Shown: positions 1 through 9,382, numbered from the stretch's first letter. The stretch is DNA of 64,000 nt from an uncultured Oleiphilus sp. (GCA_913020495.1 CAJWBJ010000001.1:1-64000); one strand, 5' to 3'. Numbers and translations are program-made. The notes: generated by a model not told the origin, from the letters alone.

Positions 1-244
1 GCTTTAACTCCTTTTCACTCGTTCTATGAGGAAGCGAAGTCATCATAATTAGGCCATTTTGACCCTAGTCTCAAGGAGCGGCTTTGTGGCAGTAAATACA
101 GTTGAGTTTCAACTTCCCAACTTTCAGTTCGGACATATTTAAGTCTGCCATGTAATTTGAATATTGTAAGGTTTGGTCTAACGCTGTCATTTCAAAAAAA
201 AGTGCATATCTCTTACTGTCGAACAACCAAAGTTGAATAAAGCT

Positions 245-1354
245 TTATTTCAGCGAAGCAACATCCGCATATTTTTGATTTGAAAACACACTTAATTCAT
301 ACGGCTGAGTATAATAGTTAGGATGGATCAAAGGCGCTCTTTGCATCGGCATAGTCACTCTGGCAAGTGAGAGGTTTTTCAGTAGATACGGGCCACCTAC
401 TTTTGAATCATGCATCATCAAACCATAAAACTCAAAAGGCACCCAACTTTTTCCTTTATCCAGATTTAGGGTCATTTGATTTCCACCGATAGGGTCACCC
501 AGTTCGGTATATAGTGAGGCTTGAAAATAAAAACGATCCTTACTCGTTACTTCAACTTCGGCTTCAATTTTCAGACTCCCGTCAGAGGTTAAAGAATCCC
601 GATAGTTACCGGTAAATGTTGCTTCAGGGTCGGCTAACACAAAAGCAACAGAATCAATTAGTTCACTGGTATCACTCATGATCAATACTTTGTAAATTCC
701 AGCTAGCAGATCTTTTTCATTAACTTGGTCAGCAATAAAGCTTGTCTCATAAATAGAGTCGCCATCTTTATCTTGAAATTCCAGTTGTTGAATACTTTTG
801 CTTTCATCAAAGATTAGTTGTGCGGCATAATTACTTGGAATTCGCGTACCTTTATCATTGGTGATATAGGCTTGTACAGTAACGAGATCGCCTCGAAGAT
901 AGTATTTTTGATCTGACCAAACCGTTAACGCCGCGGTTTTATCTTCTGAGACTGTGGTTCTTTCATCAATCGCGTAACCTTTAATTAATGGGTCTTGCTC
1001 AGTTTGATGGATTCGCTGGTTATTTTCAGGATATCGTTTAAATTGATCATAATCTTTCAACAAGGCTTGATGCATTTCTGTTTTATCTTGAATGGCACGA
1101 ATGCGCTCTATAGTGCTCATCGGCTCTTCAGGCGCAACGTCGGCATTCGTACTTAGTGAGACCTGAGCCTGTTTGTTTGAGGCAGGTAAAGCAATCATCG
1201 CTGGAGGCATCAAACGCGTTTGAACATTTACTGCAGCGACAGCTTGTTCAGCATTCATAAAATTATCGGGGGTATCATTTGATGCCGATAGTCCAAAATA
1301 CAGAACTGGCGCTAACACTAACACCAAAACTAAAGCGATTTTTTTACGAGACAT
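245..1354 (-). CDS. Membrane-anchored or exported Ig-like protein (DUF4785-like), downstream of lipase
   Basis: 369 aa from the preferred ATG. An upstream in-frame GTG at 1363 is less likely because the AAGGTGG Shine-Dalgarno lies directly before the ATG. Residues 4-22 are a hydrophobic signal or anchor, followed by a low-complexity linker and two regions that read as beta-sandwich (about 130-240 and 250-350; motifs YLRGDLVTV and GGPYLLKNLSL). This arrangement resembles DUF4785 or 'choice-of-anchor' secreted proteins; I recognise it only weakly. It is the last gene of a same-strand series AraC regulator - secreted lipase - this gene, so a role beside the lipase at the cell surface is an inference. 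It does not look like a classical Lif lipase foldase. Confidence 0.75.
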   Translation of the reverse strand: MSRKKIALVLVLVLAPVLYFGLSASNDTPDNFMNAEQAVAAVNVQTRLMPPAMIALPASNKQAQVSLSTNADVAPEEPMSTIERIRAIQDKTEMHQALLKDYDQFKRYPENNQRIHQTEQDPLIKGYAIDERTTVSEDKTAALTVWSDQKYYLRGDLVTVQAYITNDKGTRIPSNYAAQLIFDESKSIQQLEFQDKDGDSIYETSFIADQVNEKDLLAGIYKVLIMSDTSELIDSVAFVLADPEATFTGNYRDSLTSDGSLKIEAEVEVTSKDRFYFQASLYTELGDPIGGNQMTLNLDKGKSWVPFEFYGLMMHDSKVGGPYLLKNLSLARVTMPMQRAPLIHPNYYTQPYELSVFSNQKYADVASLK

Positions 1355-1584
1355 GGTACCCACCTTTTTACTTCAATAGTGCTAATGCACCTATATAAAA
1401 TTTAAAATTTCACACAACAGCAATTTGACTTAACAACACAAGGTTATTCGGTTTGATCTCAGCTGAGTCCCATGGCATTAATACCTAAACAGTCATGTAT
1501 GAGTTGGGTCAAAGCTATAAAGACTACCGAAATGACAAAAGTTCGAGTTATGTAAAGGTCGCTTATTATTGTTCTAATTGAAAT

Positions 1585-1609
1585 GTAGGTCAGCAAAGCG
1601 CTGACCTAC
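1585..1609. repeat. REP-like inverted repeat, copy A
   Basis: Ten-base perfect arms GTAGGTCAGC / GCTGACCTAC around a 5-nt loop, in the gap between the lipase-like gene and the gene downstream of it. The 5' GTAG tetranucleotide before a stem is typical of REP elements mobilised by RAYT (TnpA-REP) transposases. Related, more decayed copies lie at 41541-41586 and 45606-45629. There is no T tract, so it is not a classical terminator. Confidence 0.6.
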
Positions 1610-1638
1610 GTTCAGTACTAATCAAGTATCACTACTAA

Positions 1639-2733
1639 TTAGTTTATACAGTCATTAATACGTTTTGCCATGTTGCCACCTGAACCACAATTGATACCAT
1701 TTTCAATTGAAGTAGAGCTCGGTGAACTAATACCGGCATTTCGCTCTGCATCATGGTCGGTATAAACACTTGCTAGATTATATGTACGAGGCGTTCCTTT
1801 ATTTGCGTTATTGCAACGGAACGTTGGGCTACCGTAATTGATTCCCAAGAAAGATTTATACGAGTTTAAATCACTTTCAATGCTTCGCTTACCTGAACCT
1901 GAACAGCTCATTTGTGATGCAAGGTTAAGGAAACCATCATCCTCTCCACTTAGTAAACCTGAAGTGATTCCCGCTAAACCTGGGAAACCTTTATAACCAC
2001 CAAGAACATAAAAAGGTGCGCCTAAATTGCTGCCAATATAGCTTTTAGCTGCATAACTATCATTAGTTTGTAGCCATTTGACACTGTCATTACAGTCTCT
2101 TCCCATAAAGGTTGCAATAATGGCATCTGTCCAAGAGCCATTACAAACACGGTCAGCACCTTCTGTGCCGGTGATCGCGCCACCTACAGATAAAATACCG
2201 TTTATACCATTCATTGCTGAAGCATAATCGACAGTCACTGAAGAACTCGCACCAAATGCGGTGTTGTAATACGGTGAACCAGAAACAGCGTTACCTGCGA
2301 TCCACATCATTTCAGCCCCACCTTGGCTATGACTAACAACCCAGAAATCATCATTAGCACTACATTGAGTGCCTGCAATATCGTGCGTTAAGCCATCGCC
2401 ATTGCCGGCTTTGATTGAAATTATTTGGCGAGTAATTTCACCGGCAGTTTCATCACGCCAGTAAGGGTACCCTCCTTCATCTGTTGAGTTATAACCGACA
2501 ATACCAAAATTGTCACCAGCACCAAGTAAGTCATCCATAAAGTCACTGCCGTTATACTGACTAAACTCAGCATCACGCCAGTTTTTTCGACCTTCGCTAC
2601 GAATATCTCCCTGCACGCCATGGCCATGAACCATGATGTAGCAATTATCAGCCGCCATGCTTTGCCCAGAACCCAATAGTAAACCGAAAGAAATTGCACC
2701 TAAGGCAAGTAGTGATTTTTTATTATTTTTCAT
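1639..2733 (-). CDS. Secreted lipase-like alpha/beta hydrolase
   Basis: 364 aa with a Sec signal peptide (about residues 1-27, ending QSMA-A). Features of the lipase fold are visible: an oxyanion-hole type HGHG at 36-39, the nucleophile elbow SHSQGG with Ser136, an acidic DDG at 265-267 and a candidate catalytic His327 in TDHD. Seven or more cysteines in the mature part suggest disulfides, consistent with secretion. Likely an extracellular or periplasmic lipase/esterase; the substrate cannot be read from sequence. Start supported by AGGT 8 nt before the ATG. The upstream same-strand AraC-type regulator is a reasonable candidate for its control. Confidence 0.8.
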   Translation of the reverse strand: MKNNKKSLLALGAISFGLLLGSGQSMAADNCYIMVHGHGVQGDIRSEGRKNWRDAEFSQYNGSDFMDDLLGAGDNFGIVGYNSTDEGGYPYWRDETAGEITRQIISIKAGNGDGLTHDIAGTQCSANDDFWVVSHSQGGAEMMWIAGNAVSGSPYYNTAFGASSSVTVDYASAMNGINGILSVGGAITGTEGADRVCNGSWTDAIIATFMGRDCNDSVKWLQTNDSYAAKSYIGSNLGAPFYVLGGYKGFPGLAGITSGLLSGEDDGFLNLASQMSCSGSGKRSIESDLNSYKSFLGINYGSPTFRCNNANKGTPRTYNLASVYTDHDAERNAGISSPSSTSIENGINCGSGGNMAKRINDCIN

Positions 2734-2898
2734 AATCAGACCTATGTTATTTATTTTATTGTTTCCATTTCGTCTAATCCATTTATTACAGCTCCCTGTT
2801 ATTACACAAACATTATTACTGGCAATTCATCTGCTATCCATGACCATAACGGTCAGCGAATTAGCATTTGAGGCAAATCCCTACCGACTTAATCTGAG

Positions 2899-3960
2899 TT
2901 ATTTATAATGCTTAGGCGACACACCATACCAGCGTTTAAATGCTCGACTAAAACTAGAAGCATCGCTGTAGCCTAGCTTCTCAGCCAAATCTTCAACAGA
3001 TACTTCAGGTTTTTTTATTTGGGACAATGCAATTCTTTTGCGCTCATCTTCAAGCAAAGCTTTATAAGAGGTGTTGTGTTGGTGCAGCTGTCGCCTTAAG
3101 GTTCTTGGGGAAATACATAATTGTTCCGCCAGTTGATCAAGCGATAAACCTGAGAATATCTGACGGTGAATCATAAATCGCACTCGATCCAGTATCGTAT
3201 TTTCAGGACATATCTCAATCACCTTAGCCTGACAAATCCGGTCACGCTGTTGAGCAGAGTCTTTGTTAGAAAAAATAAGTGGTTGGGATAATAAAGACTT
3301 GGATAGAATAATTTGATTTTCAGTTTGATCAAAAAACACAGGGATTGAAAAAAACTCATCAAAGGCTTCACGTGACTCTGGCTCAGGATAGGCCAGTTTA
3401 ATTGTTACACCAGTCTGCTCTGAATTTAAATCAATACCACCCAAGAAAAAGCGCCCAAGTGAATAGATCACTGAGCAGGTGTACTCCATAAAATAAGGTA
3501 GCGTTTCACCTAGGTCAAAGTGTGGTTCTAAGGTTAAAATACCGCCTTGTTCATTTACATCAAAATTAAAGAGCAGAATCTGAGTAAATAATGGCTGATA
3601 ACGCGTCAATAACTCCATCGCCTGCTCAACACTTTCACTACTCATTATCCGGCCAGCCAAAAGACCATCATGATGCAGAAAACTTTGCTCCCCTAAGCGT
3701 AGTGCAAAGGCGGGGTCGATAGACAATCGCCGTGCATTCAGAATAAGCTGTTGATATTGCTTAAAAGTAATGGTTTTATCCGTTTCAGTAAAATCCTGTA
3801 GTTTGATCGTGGTATTTGCTAATAATGAATTTAGGTCAACCTTATTCATCAGTAAAATTTTCATCAAGGGTTTAATACGTGAAATAGGGATATATACTTG
3901 ACCTACATCTTGATATTCCGAACGAAAAGGTAGGTCAGAGGGCTTGTTCATTAGAGACAT
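2899..3960 (-). CDS. AraC-family transcriptional regulator (arabinose-binding-like N domain, OruR type)
   Basis: 353 aa. The N-terminal ~200 residues match the 'arabinose-binding domain of AraC transcription regulator' type (for example LRLGEQSFLHHDGLLAGRIMSS, here residues about 100-125) and the C-terminal ~100 residues form the two helix-turn-helix AraC DNA-binding domain, with LSLDQLAEQLCISPRTLRRQL and the hallmark GYSDASSFSRAFKRWYG near the end. Ligand unknown. It is divergent from zapE and lies 166 bp upstream of the lipase-like gene on the same strand. Regulators of this subtype often control neighbouring lipid or amino-acid catabolic genes; regulation of the lipase is inferred from position only. 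Confidence 0.88.
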   Translation of the reverse strand: MSLMNKPSDLPFRSEYQDVGQVYIPISRIKPLMKILLMNKVDLNSLLANTTIKLQDFTETDKTITFKQYQQLILNARRLSIDPAFALRLGEQSFLHHDGLLAGRIMSSESVEQAMELLTRYQPLFTQILLFNFDVNEQGGILTLEPHFDLGETLPYFMEYTCSVIYSLGRFFLGGIDLNSEQTGVTIKLAYPEPESREAFDEFFSIPVFFDQTENQIILSKSLLSQPLIFSNKDSAQQRDRICQAKVIEICPENTILDRVRFMIHRQIFSGLSLDQLAEQLCISPRTLRRQLHQHNTSYKALLEDERKRIALSQIKKPEVSVEDLAEKLGYSDASSFSRAFKRWYGVSPKHYK

Positions 3961-4088
3961 AAAACACTCTCTTTTTATTGTTATTTTATTTACAACACTT
4001 TTTGTATTTCCAACAAGACTACCCCTTTAATGTGTTATTTTAAAGGAACTTTGCACGCTTTTTAAACAAATGTACTAACTGAGACATA

Positions 4089-5255
4089 ATGCACATTTCT
4101 CTACCCTATCCCAGAAATAGTCCGAAAGCGCGCTATTACCAGAATAAATCATTAAAGAATGACGCTACTCAGCAGGCAGCATTAAATGCTTTGGAAGAGG
4201 TTTATCAACAATTTAGGGAAGTAAGATTCAAACGAAAATCAATAAAAGGAATTTACCTTTGGGGTAAGGTTGGCAGAGGAAAAACCTGCCTGATGGATCT
4301 ATTTTATGCATCGATGCCCCCTGAAAAAATCTTACGCCTGCACTTCCATCATTTTATGGCGTCGATTCATCACCAACTAGCAAGCCATTCCGGTCAAACG
4401 AATCCACTTAAACATATCGCAAAAAGTATTAGCAAACGATGCCACATACTTTGTTTTGATGAATTATTTGTGTCTGACATTGGTGATGCCATGCTACTTG
4501 GCAAACTTCTTCAATATTTGTTTGAATTTAAAGTGACACTCATTTCAACCAGCAATATAGCAGCGGAGAATCTATATGAAGATGGTTTACAAAGAGAACG
4601 ATTCCTACCGGCCATCCAAGCCATACTGGATAATACTCAAAGCATTCACCTTTCCGGATTAAAAGATCACAGAGAACGCACTTTACACACCGAACAAATC
4701 TATTTTGTCCATACGAATGAAAAAGACCTAAATAAGTATTTGCTTGATAAGCTTCAACTGGAATTTTCTGCAAGCAGCTTAATATCCGAAACTATCCTCG
4801 GTCGGGATATTCCTTGCATCGCCAGAAATAAAACGTCAATCTGTTTTGAATTTTCATCCCTATGTGAAGGACCTAGAAGCCATTTGGATTACATTAAACT
4901 CGCGAATCGGTATAAAACTATTTTGCTGTTAGACGTCCCGCCTTTAAGCGGCAAAAGTTATGAACATATTAAAGCCAGAGGGACAGAAGATGGCAGTATT
5001 GGCTCAGGGTTAATTGGCGAACGCGAAGTCGTACTGGCGTCAATGGATGATGCTACAAGACGCTTCATCGCTCTGATCGATGAGCTATATGATCAAAAAG
5101 TCGTTTTATTTCTAAGCAGCTCAAGCCCTTTGGAAGAACTTTATATCGAAGGAAGCTTAACCTTCGAGTTTGAACGAACACGCAGTCGCCTGATTGAAAT
5201 GGCGTCAAGTGAATACCAGCAATTATCAATAGCTACCAGTATAGATTTAAACTAA
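4089..5255 (+). CDS. zapE: Cell division protein ZapE (AFG1-like ATPase)
   Basis: 388 aa, usual length for ZapE. P-loop GKVGRGKT at residues 59-66, followed by the family motif HFHHFMASIH (about 85-94) and Walker B CFDELFV (122-128), then the STSN sensor-like segment. ZapE is a cytoplasmic P-loop ATPase that interacts with FtsZ in late division; the related mitochondrial AFG1 acts in protein quality control. Divergent from the AraC regulator with 128 bp between starts. No clear Shine-Dalgarno before the chosen ATG, so the exact start is slightly uncertain. Confidence 0.9.
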   Translation: MHISLPYPRNSPKARYYQNKSLKNDATQQAALNALEEVYQQFREVRFKRKSIKGIYLWGKVGRGKTCLMDLFYASMPPEKILRLHFHHFMASIHHQLASHSGQTNPLKHIAKSISKRCHILCFDELFVSDIGDAMLLGKLLQYLFEFKVTLISTSNIAAENLYEDGLQRERFLPAIQAILDNTQSIHLSGLKDHRERTLHTEQIYFVHTNEKDLNKYLLDKLQLEFSASSLISETILGRDIPCIARNKTSICFEFSSLCEGPRSHLDYIKLANRYKTILLLDVPPLSGKSYEHIKARGTEDGSIGSGLIGEREVVLASMDDATRRFIALIDELYDQKVVLFLSSSSPLEELYIEGSLTFEFERTRSRLIEMASSEYQQLSIATSIDLN

Positions 5256-5366
5256 ATTCTTTTCAGCCCAGATCATTTACTAAAAGTATACTGCTCAAAT
5301 TTCTACCAATACTGCTTCATCACTCTAAGCAACTGAGTAATGCGTGGCGATGTCACTGCCTACACT

Positions 5367-5882
5367 CTAACATTCTGCATTTAATAAGTAGTCGTAGTCA
5401 TTAATCTCACTATAAAAATAAATATGCCTCATCGAGGCCCCATTAATAAAGCAAACCGTACGCATATTTGAAATAAAATCAGTCGAGCCAGATAAGTAAA
5501 TTTGATGCTTATTCAATATTGGAAATTTTGAACCGACTATTTTATAGATATCTTCCATAGCAATCTTTTCTCTTTTAGGGGAGACAAAATGAAGCTTCAC
5601 GTTTACATGCTCAGACACCAAATCTTGAAGTACTTTAACCCTATACTGTTCAGACTTATTACTCGAAACTAGTACTATTTCGATAGGCGCTACATGTCTC
5701 GATTCGAGAGCTTCCTTCAGCACACCTATGATCGGGGATAGCGTTGTATCGCCCGAAATTAGTAATAGTGGCTGATCACTATTTGCTTGATAAAGATGCC
5801 TCCTCTTAGACTCATTGGAGACTCTCTTACTTCGTTCCTTGAGCTTTAACTGAAGCGCATATCTCACTTTAATTGACGTCAC
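5367..5882 (-). CDS. Stand-alone NAD(P)-binding module of ferredoxin-NADP reductase type
   Basis: 171 aa. A basic N-terminal stretch (residues 10-30) is followed by the nucleotide-binding half of an FNR-like reductase: LLLISGDTTLSPIIGVL corresponds to the pyridine-nucleotide loop and YLSGSTDFISNMR to the usual 'CGP..M' motif, with Ser replacing the Cys. The FAD-binding beta-barrel (RxYS/T) that normally precedes it is absent and I see no frameshifted remnant upstream. It begins at GTG with GAGG 9 nt upstream. It lies 69 bp after the porin of the nrt operon, separated by a hairpin. It may be a truncated relic or a partner subunit; not resolved. Confidence 0.6.
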   Translation of the reverse strand: MTSIKVRYALQLKLKERSKRVSNESKRRHLYQANSDQPLLLISGDTTLSPIIGVLKEALESRHVAPIEIVLVSSNKSEQYRVKVLQDLVSEHVNVKLHFVSPKREKIAMEDIYKIVGSKFPILNKHQIYLSGSTDFISNMRTVCFINGASMRHIYFYSEINDYDYLLNAEC

Positions 5883-5910
5883 GCGTGGAAACCTCGCAAA
5901 TTATATCTAT

Positions 5911-5932
5911 GCCAGCTAAATTATTAGCTGGC
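5911..5932 (-). terminator. Hairpin after the nrt-operon porin gene
   Basis: Nine-base arms GCCAGCTAA / TTAGCTGGC around 4 nt, 20 nt downstream of the porin stop on the transcribed strand. There is no U tract after it, so it may be a weak terminator or 3' mRNA-stabilising stem separating the porin from the reductase-like gene. Confidence 0.5.
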
Positions 5933-5951
5933 TACAGAGCCCTATCACCAA

Positions 5952-7196
5952 CTAGAATTTGGCACCTAACCAAAGCCAGACTTTATCCGTATCTACTTTA
6001 CCGGCGGCAGCATCACCTGCCGAATAGACACCATATTTAATACCCGCCGAGTAGTTTTTACCGATTTTTTTAGCGTAAAGGAGATCTATTTCGTTACCTA
6101 AGTCATCAATTGCCGCCGACGCGTCATCAGCACTAAAATCGTGATAAGCCAGCAACCACTTTCCGCCCGCCAACTCACCCGAGACGCTAAAATAAAGGTC
6201 TTGAAGCCCTTGCTTTGGGGTCGATAAGAACTGGTCGGTCCAGCCATTGAACTTATGTAAGGTCGCCAACGGGGTACTGAAAGCATACAAACTATCGTCT
6301 GAGCCCAGCACTTCATAGCCCAACTTCGCGGTTATACCACTGGCGACAACACCACCCTCAAGAAACATGTAGGTTGATTCAAGCGTATTACCCGCGGTCG
6401 TACTTTCCTGAAAGGCATATTCGGCAGTATATAAAGCTTTCACACTATCAAATTGCTGAGCGCCATTTAAGCGGATACCATAGGTATCCAGCCCATTATC
6501 AGTATTGTTATTCACTTCCAACAAATAAGCGTAAGTACTTACCTTACCCACGTTGGTTTTATAAGCAATATTGAGTAGATGGTCCTCGGAATCGATATCA
6601 GACACTTCACCGAAAATTCGATTGCGTTGATCCAGATAGGCATAGTTGATTTCAAGGTTTTCGATACCGCTGTACTTGATTGTAGCCGCATCAAAAGTTT
6701 GTCGATCCTGACGCCACCCCACATGCCCCACGAAACGATGATTATCATAAGTCAGCAGCTGTCGACCTAATTTAACACTGAAATCATCGACCTGATATTG
6801 AAAGAAACCTTGGTCTAACTCGGTTACTTCTGGGTCCGCGACCACGGATTTACCTTTAGCAACGTAGTTGGCGTTGCGCACAGGAGAGGGTAATGAATCA
6901 TAGCCATCTTGTCCCGCCACAACACGAGCATCTTCGAACTCTACCGTTGCTGATAAACCTTCAAAACTGCCCGTTTTATATCCTAGCCTTGTACGTAAAG
7001 TCAGCGCATTAGCATCACCAGCGGCATTATTTTGCTCTACACCTTCATACCTTAGTCGTAGATCGCCATAGGCTTTGCCACCTGCAAGAACCTGGGCAAT
7101 ATCATCAAGCGATGCCGATGCTAAGCCCGGAACTGTCACAGATGCGAACGCTAGGCTCATGGCACTTAACCTGAAAAGCCTTAATCGATTTATCAT
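5952..7196 (-). CDS. Outer-membrane porin, alginate-export family type
   Basis: 414 aa with a signal peptide (about 1-28, ending GLASA-S). The mature protein has the alternating pattern of a beta-barrel: repeated GDLRLRYEG-, TLRTRLGYKTG- and LEINYAYLDQRN-like strands, and a C-terminal strand ending in an aromatic residue (LGAKF), as required for BAM-mediated insertion. The segment VKLGRQLLTYDNHRFVGHVGW resembles alginate-export (AlgE-like) porins, a broad family not restricted to alginate. It lies 100 bp after nrtC on the same strand, so it is probably the outer-membrane entry route for the nitrate system; this is inferred from context. Confidence 0.82.
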   Translation of the reverse strand: MINRLRLFRLSAMSLAFASVTVPGLASASLDDIAQVLAGGKAYGDLRLRYEGVEQNNAAGDANALTLRTRLGYKTGSFEGLSATVEFEDARVVAGQDGYDSLPSPVRNANYVAKGKSVVADPEVTELDQGFFQYQVDDFSVKLGRQLLTYDNHRFVGHVGWRQDRQTFDAATIKYSGIENLEINYAYLDQRNRIFGEVSDIDSEDHLLNIAYKTNVGKVSTYAYLLEVNNNTDNGLDTYGIRLNGAQQFDSVKALYTAEYAFQESTTAGNTLESTYMFLEGGVVASGITAKLGYEVLGSDDSLYAFSTPLATLHKFNGWTDQFLSTPKQGLQDLYFSVSGELAGGKWLLAYHDFSADDASAAIDDLGNEIDLLYAKKIGKNYSAGIKYGVYSAGDAAAGKVDTDKVWLWLGAKF

Positions 7197-7296
7197 TTAA
7201 TTACTCCTGTTTATTTATCGTATTAACTTCTAAAATTCTCTTATAAAAACTACTTACTCTAGAAACCTCCGTTATTGAACTAGTTCAGTTTGAGCA

Positions 7297-8139
7297 CTAG
7301 GCTGCTCGTGCCTTCAGCGATTTTTTGACTTTGGTTTTTCCACCAGAGATTGATTCCACTTTGCGCTGTTTCTCGTAGAGAAACTTAAGTACTTCAGAGC
7401 GCAGATGGACGTACTTTGGGTCCTCGGCCAAAGCCAGCCGGTCACGAGGGCGTTCAAGATCAACCTCAAGTATTTCGCCTATGGTGGCCGCAGGGCCGTT
7501 GGTCATCATGACAATTCTGTCCGATAGCAGCACCGCCTCATCCACGTCATGGGTAATCATGATGACGGTATTGTTCAGCTCCGCCTGAATGTCCATCAGT
7601 GAATCCTGCATGTGTGCACGAGTGAGCGCATCCAGTGCGCCGAAAGGCTCATCCATCAGCAATATTTCCGGCTGCATGGCCAGCGCCCTTGCGATGCCGA
7701 CTCGCTGCTTCATCCCTCCTGAAATTTCATCGGGTCGTTTGTCCATGGCGTGATCCATGTGAACCAGTTTAAGGTTATGTTCAATCCACTCTTTGGTTTC
7801 AGCCTTGGTTTTATCACTCCCAAACACTTGCTTGACGGCCAACTCGACATTTTCGTAGGCACTTAACCACGGTAGTAAAGAATGGTTTTGAAAAACGACT
7901 GCACGCTCAGGACCGGGTTCTTTCACCTCCTTGCCATTTAGTATCACCCCTCCTGAGGTAGCTTGATGAAGTCCGGCAACCACATTAAGTACGGTCGATT
8001 TTCCGCAGCCTGAGTGACCAATTAAGGAAACAAACTCACCTTCGCGTATTTTCAAACTCACATCCTTTAAGGCCGTAAATGGGCCATTAGGTGTCGGGAA
8101 ATCCATACTGATGTTGCTGATGTCTAGTTTTTCACTCAT
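7297..8139 (-). CDS. nrtC: Nitrate/nitrite ABC transporter ATP-binding protein
   Basis: 280 aa cytoplasmic ATPase. Walker A GHSGCGKST at 41-49, Q-loop VFQNHSLLPW near 82-91, signature SGGMKQRVGIARALA starting at 140, Walker B LLMDEPFGALD at 160-170, and H-loop ITHDVDEAV. It belongs to the NrtC/NrtD/SsuB/TauB group. It is a single ATPase domain without the NrtA-like C-terminal extension found in cyanobacterial NrtC, so it would act as a homodimer (NrtD-like form). It is 70 bp downstream of nrtB. Anion specificity comes from the neighbouring binding protein and NasT. Confidence 0.92.
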   Translation of the reverse strand: MSEKLDISNISMDFPTPNGPFTALKDVSLKIREGEFVSLIGHSGCGKSTVLNVVAGLHQATSGGVILNGKEVKEPGPERAVVFQNHSLLPWLSAYENVELAVKQVFGSDKTKAETKEWIEHNLKLVHMDHAMDKRPDEISGGMKQRVGIARALAMQPEILLMDEPFGALDALTRAHMQDSLMDIQAELNNTVIMITHDVDEAVLLSDRIVMMTNGPAATIGEILEVDLERPRDRLALAEDPKYVHLRSEVLKFLYEKQRKVESISGGKTKVKKSLKARAA

Positions 8140-8209
8140 TGCTAAATCCTCTGATATTCATAAATTTCGATTCACGGCTTTTGTATAGGTCTTTGTATAT
8201 ACCGATCAG

Positions 8210-9208
8210 CTAATTGCTGGCCGTTGACTTGTCCCAAGATACTCGACGCTGTATTGCCAACATGCCCCGATCAAGCAGGAAACCGATGAAACCAATCATA
8301 AGAACCGCTGCCATAATGCGTGCCAGTGAGTTGGAGCTGCCATTTTGGAATTCGTCCCAAACAAACTTTCCTAGCCCTGGGCTTTGCGCCAACATTTCAG
8401 CCGCGATCAATACCATCCAAGCCACACCGAGAGACATCCTCATGCCGGTAAAAATCATAGGAATAGAGGCCGGAATCACGATTTTCTGCACATGCTTTAT
8501 CGCTGGTAGTCGCAATACTTTGCTGACGTTGATTAGATCTTTATTAATCGATGCGACGCCTAAGGAGCTATTGATTACCATGGGCCACAAACAACAAAGG
8601 GTGACTGTAATCATCGAATTTAAAAAAGACTTCGCTATCATTGGATCAGAAGACACGTATGTTGCACTGACCAACATGGTCACCAAGGGTAGCCAAGCCA
8701 AAGGAGAAACAGGTTTGAATATTTGAATGATCGGGTTGACTGCGGCATTGAGCGTTTTATTCAGCCCTATCGCTATACCCAGTGGGATCGCAATTATCGC
8801 CGCCACTAAGAAGCCGCTCATGACGGTGATCAAGCTAGTGACGATCTGGTCCAGAAACGTTTCTTTTCCGGTGTAGCCTCTGACTTTGGGTTGGTAGCCC
8901 GGGTCAGCAGCCATACGTTTGGCATTTCTGACGTCCTGTCGTTCATAGAACCCGGTCTCTTTCACACGCTCATTACGGTGTTCTTCATAGAGCGTACCGA
9001 ATTGCTCCAACACGGCCGCCGGGCCAGGAAACTGCCCCAGTGATGTTTTAACATTCTGGGCGGTAGCGGCCCAAAAAAATAGAAATATCACGATTCCCAC
9101 CAAAGGGATGGCGATGGTTTTGACGGCCTTACTGCCAAATTCAAGGGCTGTGTCCAGCCATGCGATGCGCGCTTCTGTTTCGTCATTAAGAGATGTCGCC
9201 GTTGACAT
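8210..9208 (-). CDS. nrtB: Nitrate/nitrite ABC transporter permease
   Basis: 332 aa inner-membrane permease. One membrane helix at about 30-52, then a charged segment (about 65-115, rich in R, E, K) likely periplasmic, then the BPD_transp_1 domain with about five helices. The EAA coupling loop is recognisable in NVSKVLRLPAIKHVQKIVIPAS. Similar to NrtB with the insertion typical of proteobacterial copies. It sits between the binding protein and the ATPase in one same-strand unit. Confidence 0.92.
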   Translation of the reverse strand: MSTATSLNDETEARIAWLDTALEFGSKAVKTIAIPLVGIVIFLFFWAATAQNVKTSLGQFPGPAAVLEQFGTLYEEHRNERVKETGFYERQDVRNAKRMAADPGYQPKVRGYTGKETFLDQIVTSLITVMSGFLVAAIIAIPLGIAIGLNKTLNAAVNPIIQIFKPVSPLAWLPLVTMLVSATYVSSDPMIAKSFLNSMITVTLCCLWPMVINSSLGVASINKDLINVSKVLRLPAIKHVQKIVIPASIPMIFTGMRMSLGVAWMVLIAAEMLAQSPGLGKFVWDEFQNGSSNSLARIMAAVLMIGFIGFLLDRGMLAIQRRVSWDKSTASN

Positions 9209-9321
9209 AATCTTGTACTCCTAGCTCAAAGCCAATTCAGTCATGCTTTGTAAAACGTTGGTAAATAATGATTCGATCATCAAATGTTTTAAATTTAATT
9301 CATCGATACGTCTTGATTCTT

Positions 9322-9356
9322 AAGTGGAGACGGCCGTGCCCTTGCCCGCCCCACTT
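9322..9356 (-). promoter_or_regulatory. GC-rich intercistronic stem between nrtA and nrtB
   Basis: AAGTGG and CCACTT arms enclose a very GC-rich interior in an otherwise AT-rich 174-bp gap. There is no U tract. Such stems downstream of a binding-protein gene commonly protect the upstream mRNA so that the binding protein outnumbers the membrane parts; that role is inferred. Confidence 0.4.
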
Positions 9357-9382
9357 ATTTAAAGCTATAAATTTAGCAATGC

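Noticed and set aside
1..48. Open frame running in from the left edge and ending TAA at 46-48 (15 codons)
   Set aside because: Too short to recognise; could be the end of an upstream gene or chance.
7267..7290. Palindrome TGAACTAGTTCA in the gap after nrtC
   Set aside because: Short 12-bp palindrome with no promoter around it; no support for an operator.
8214..8726. 170-codon frame on the plus strand inside nrtB
   Set aside because: Mirror frame of a well-supported permease gene.
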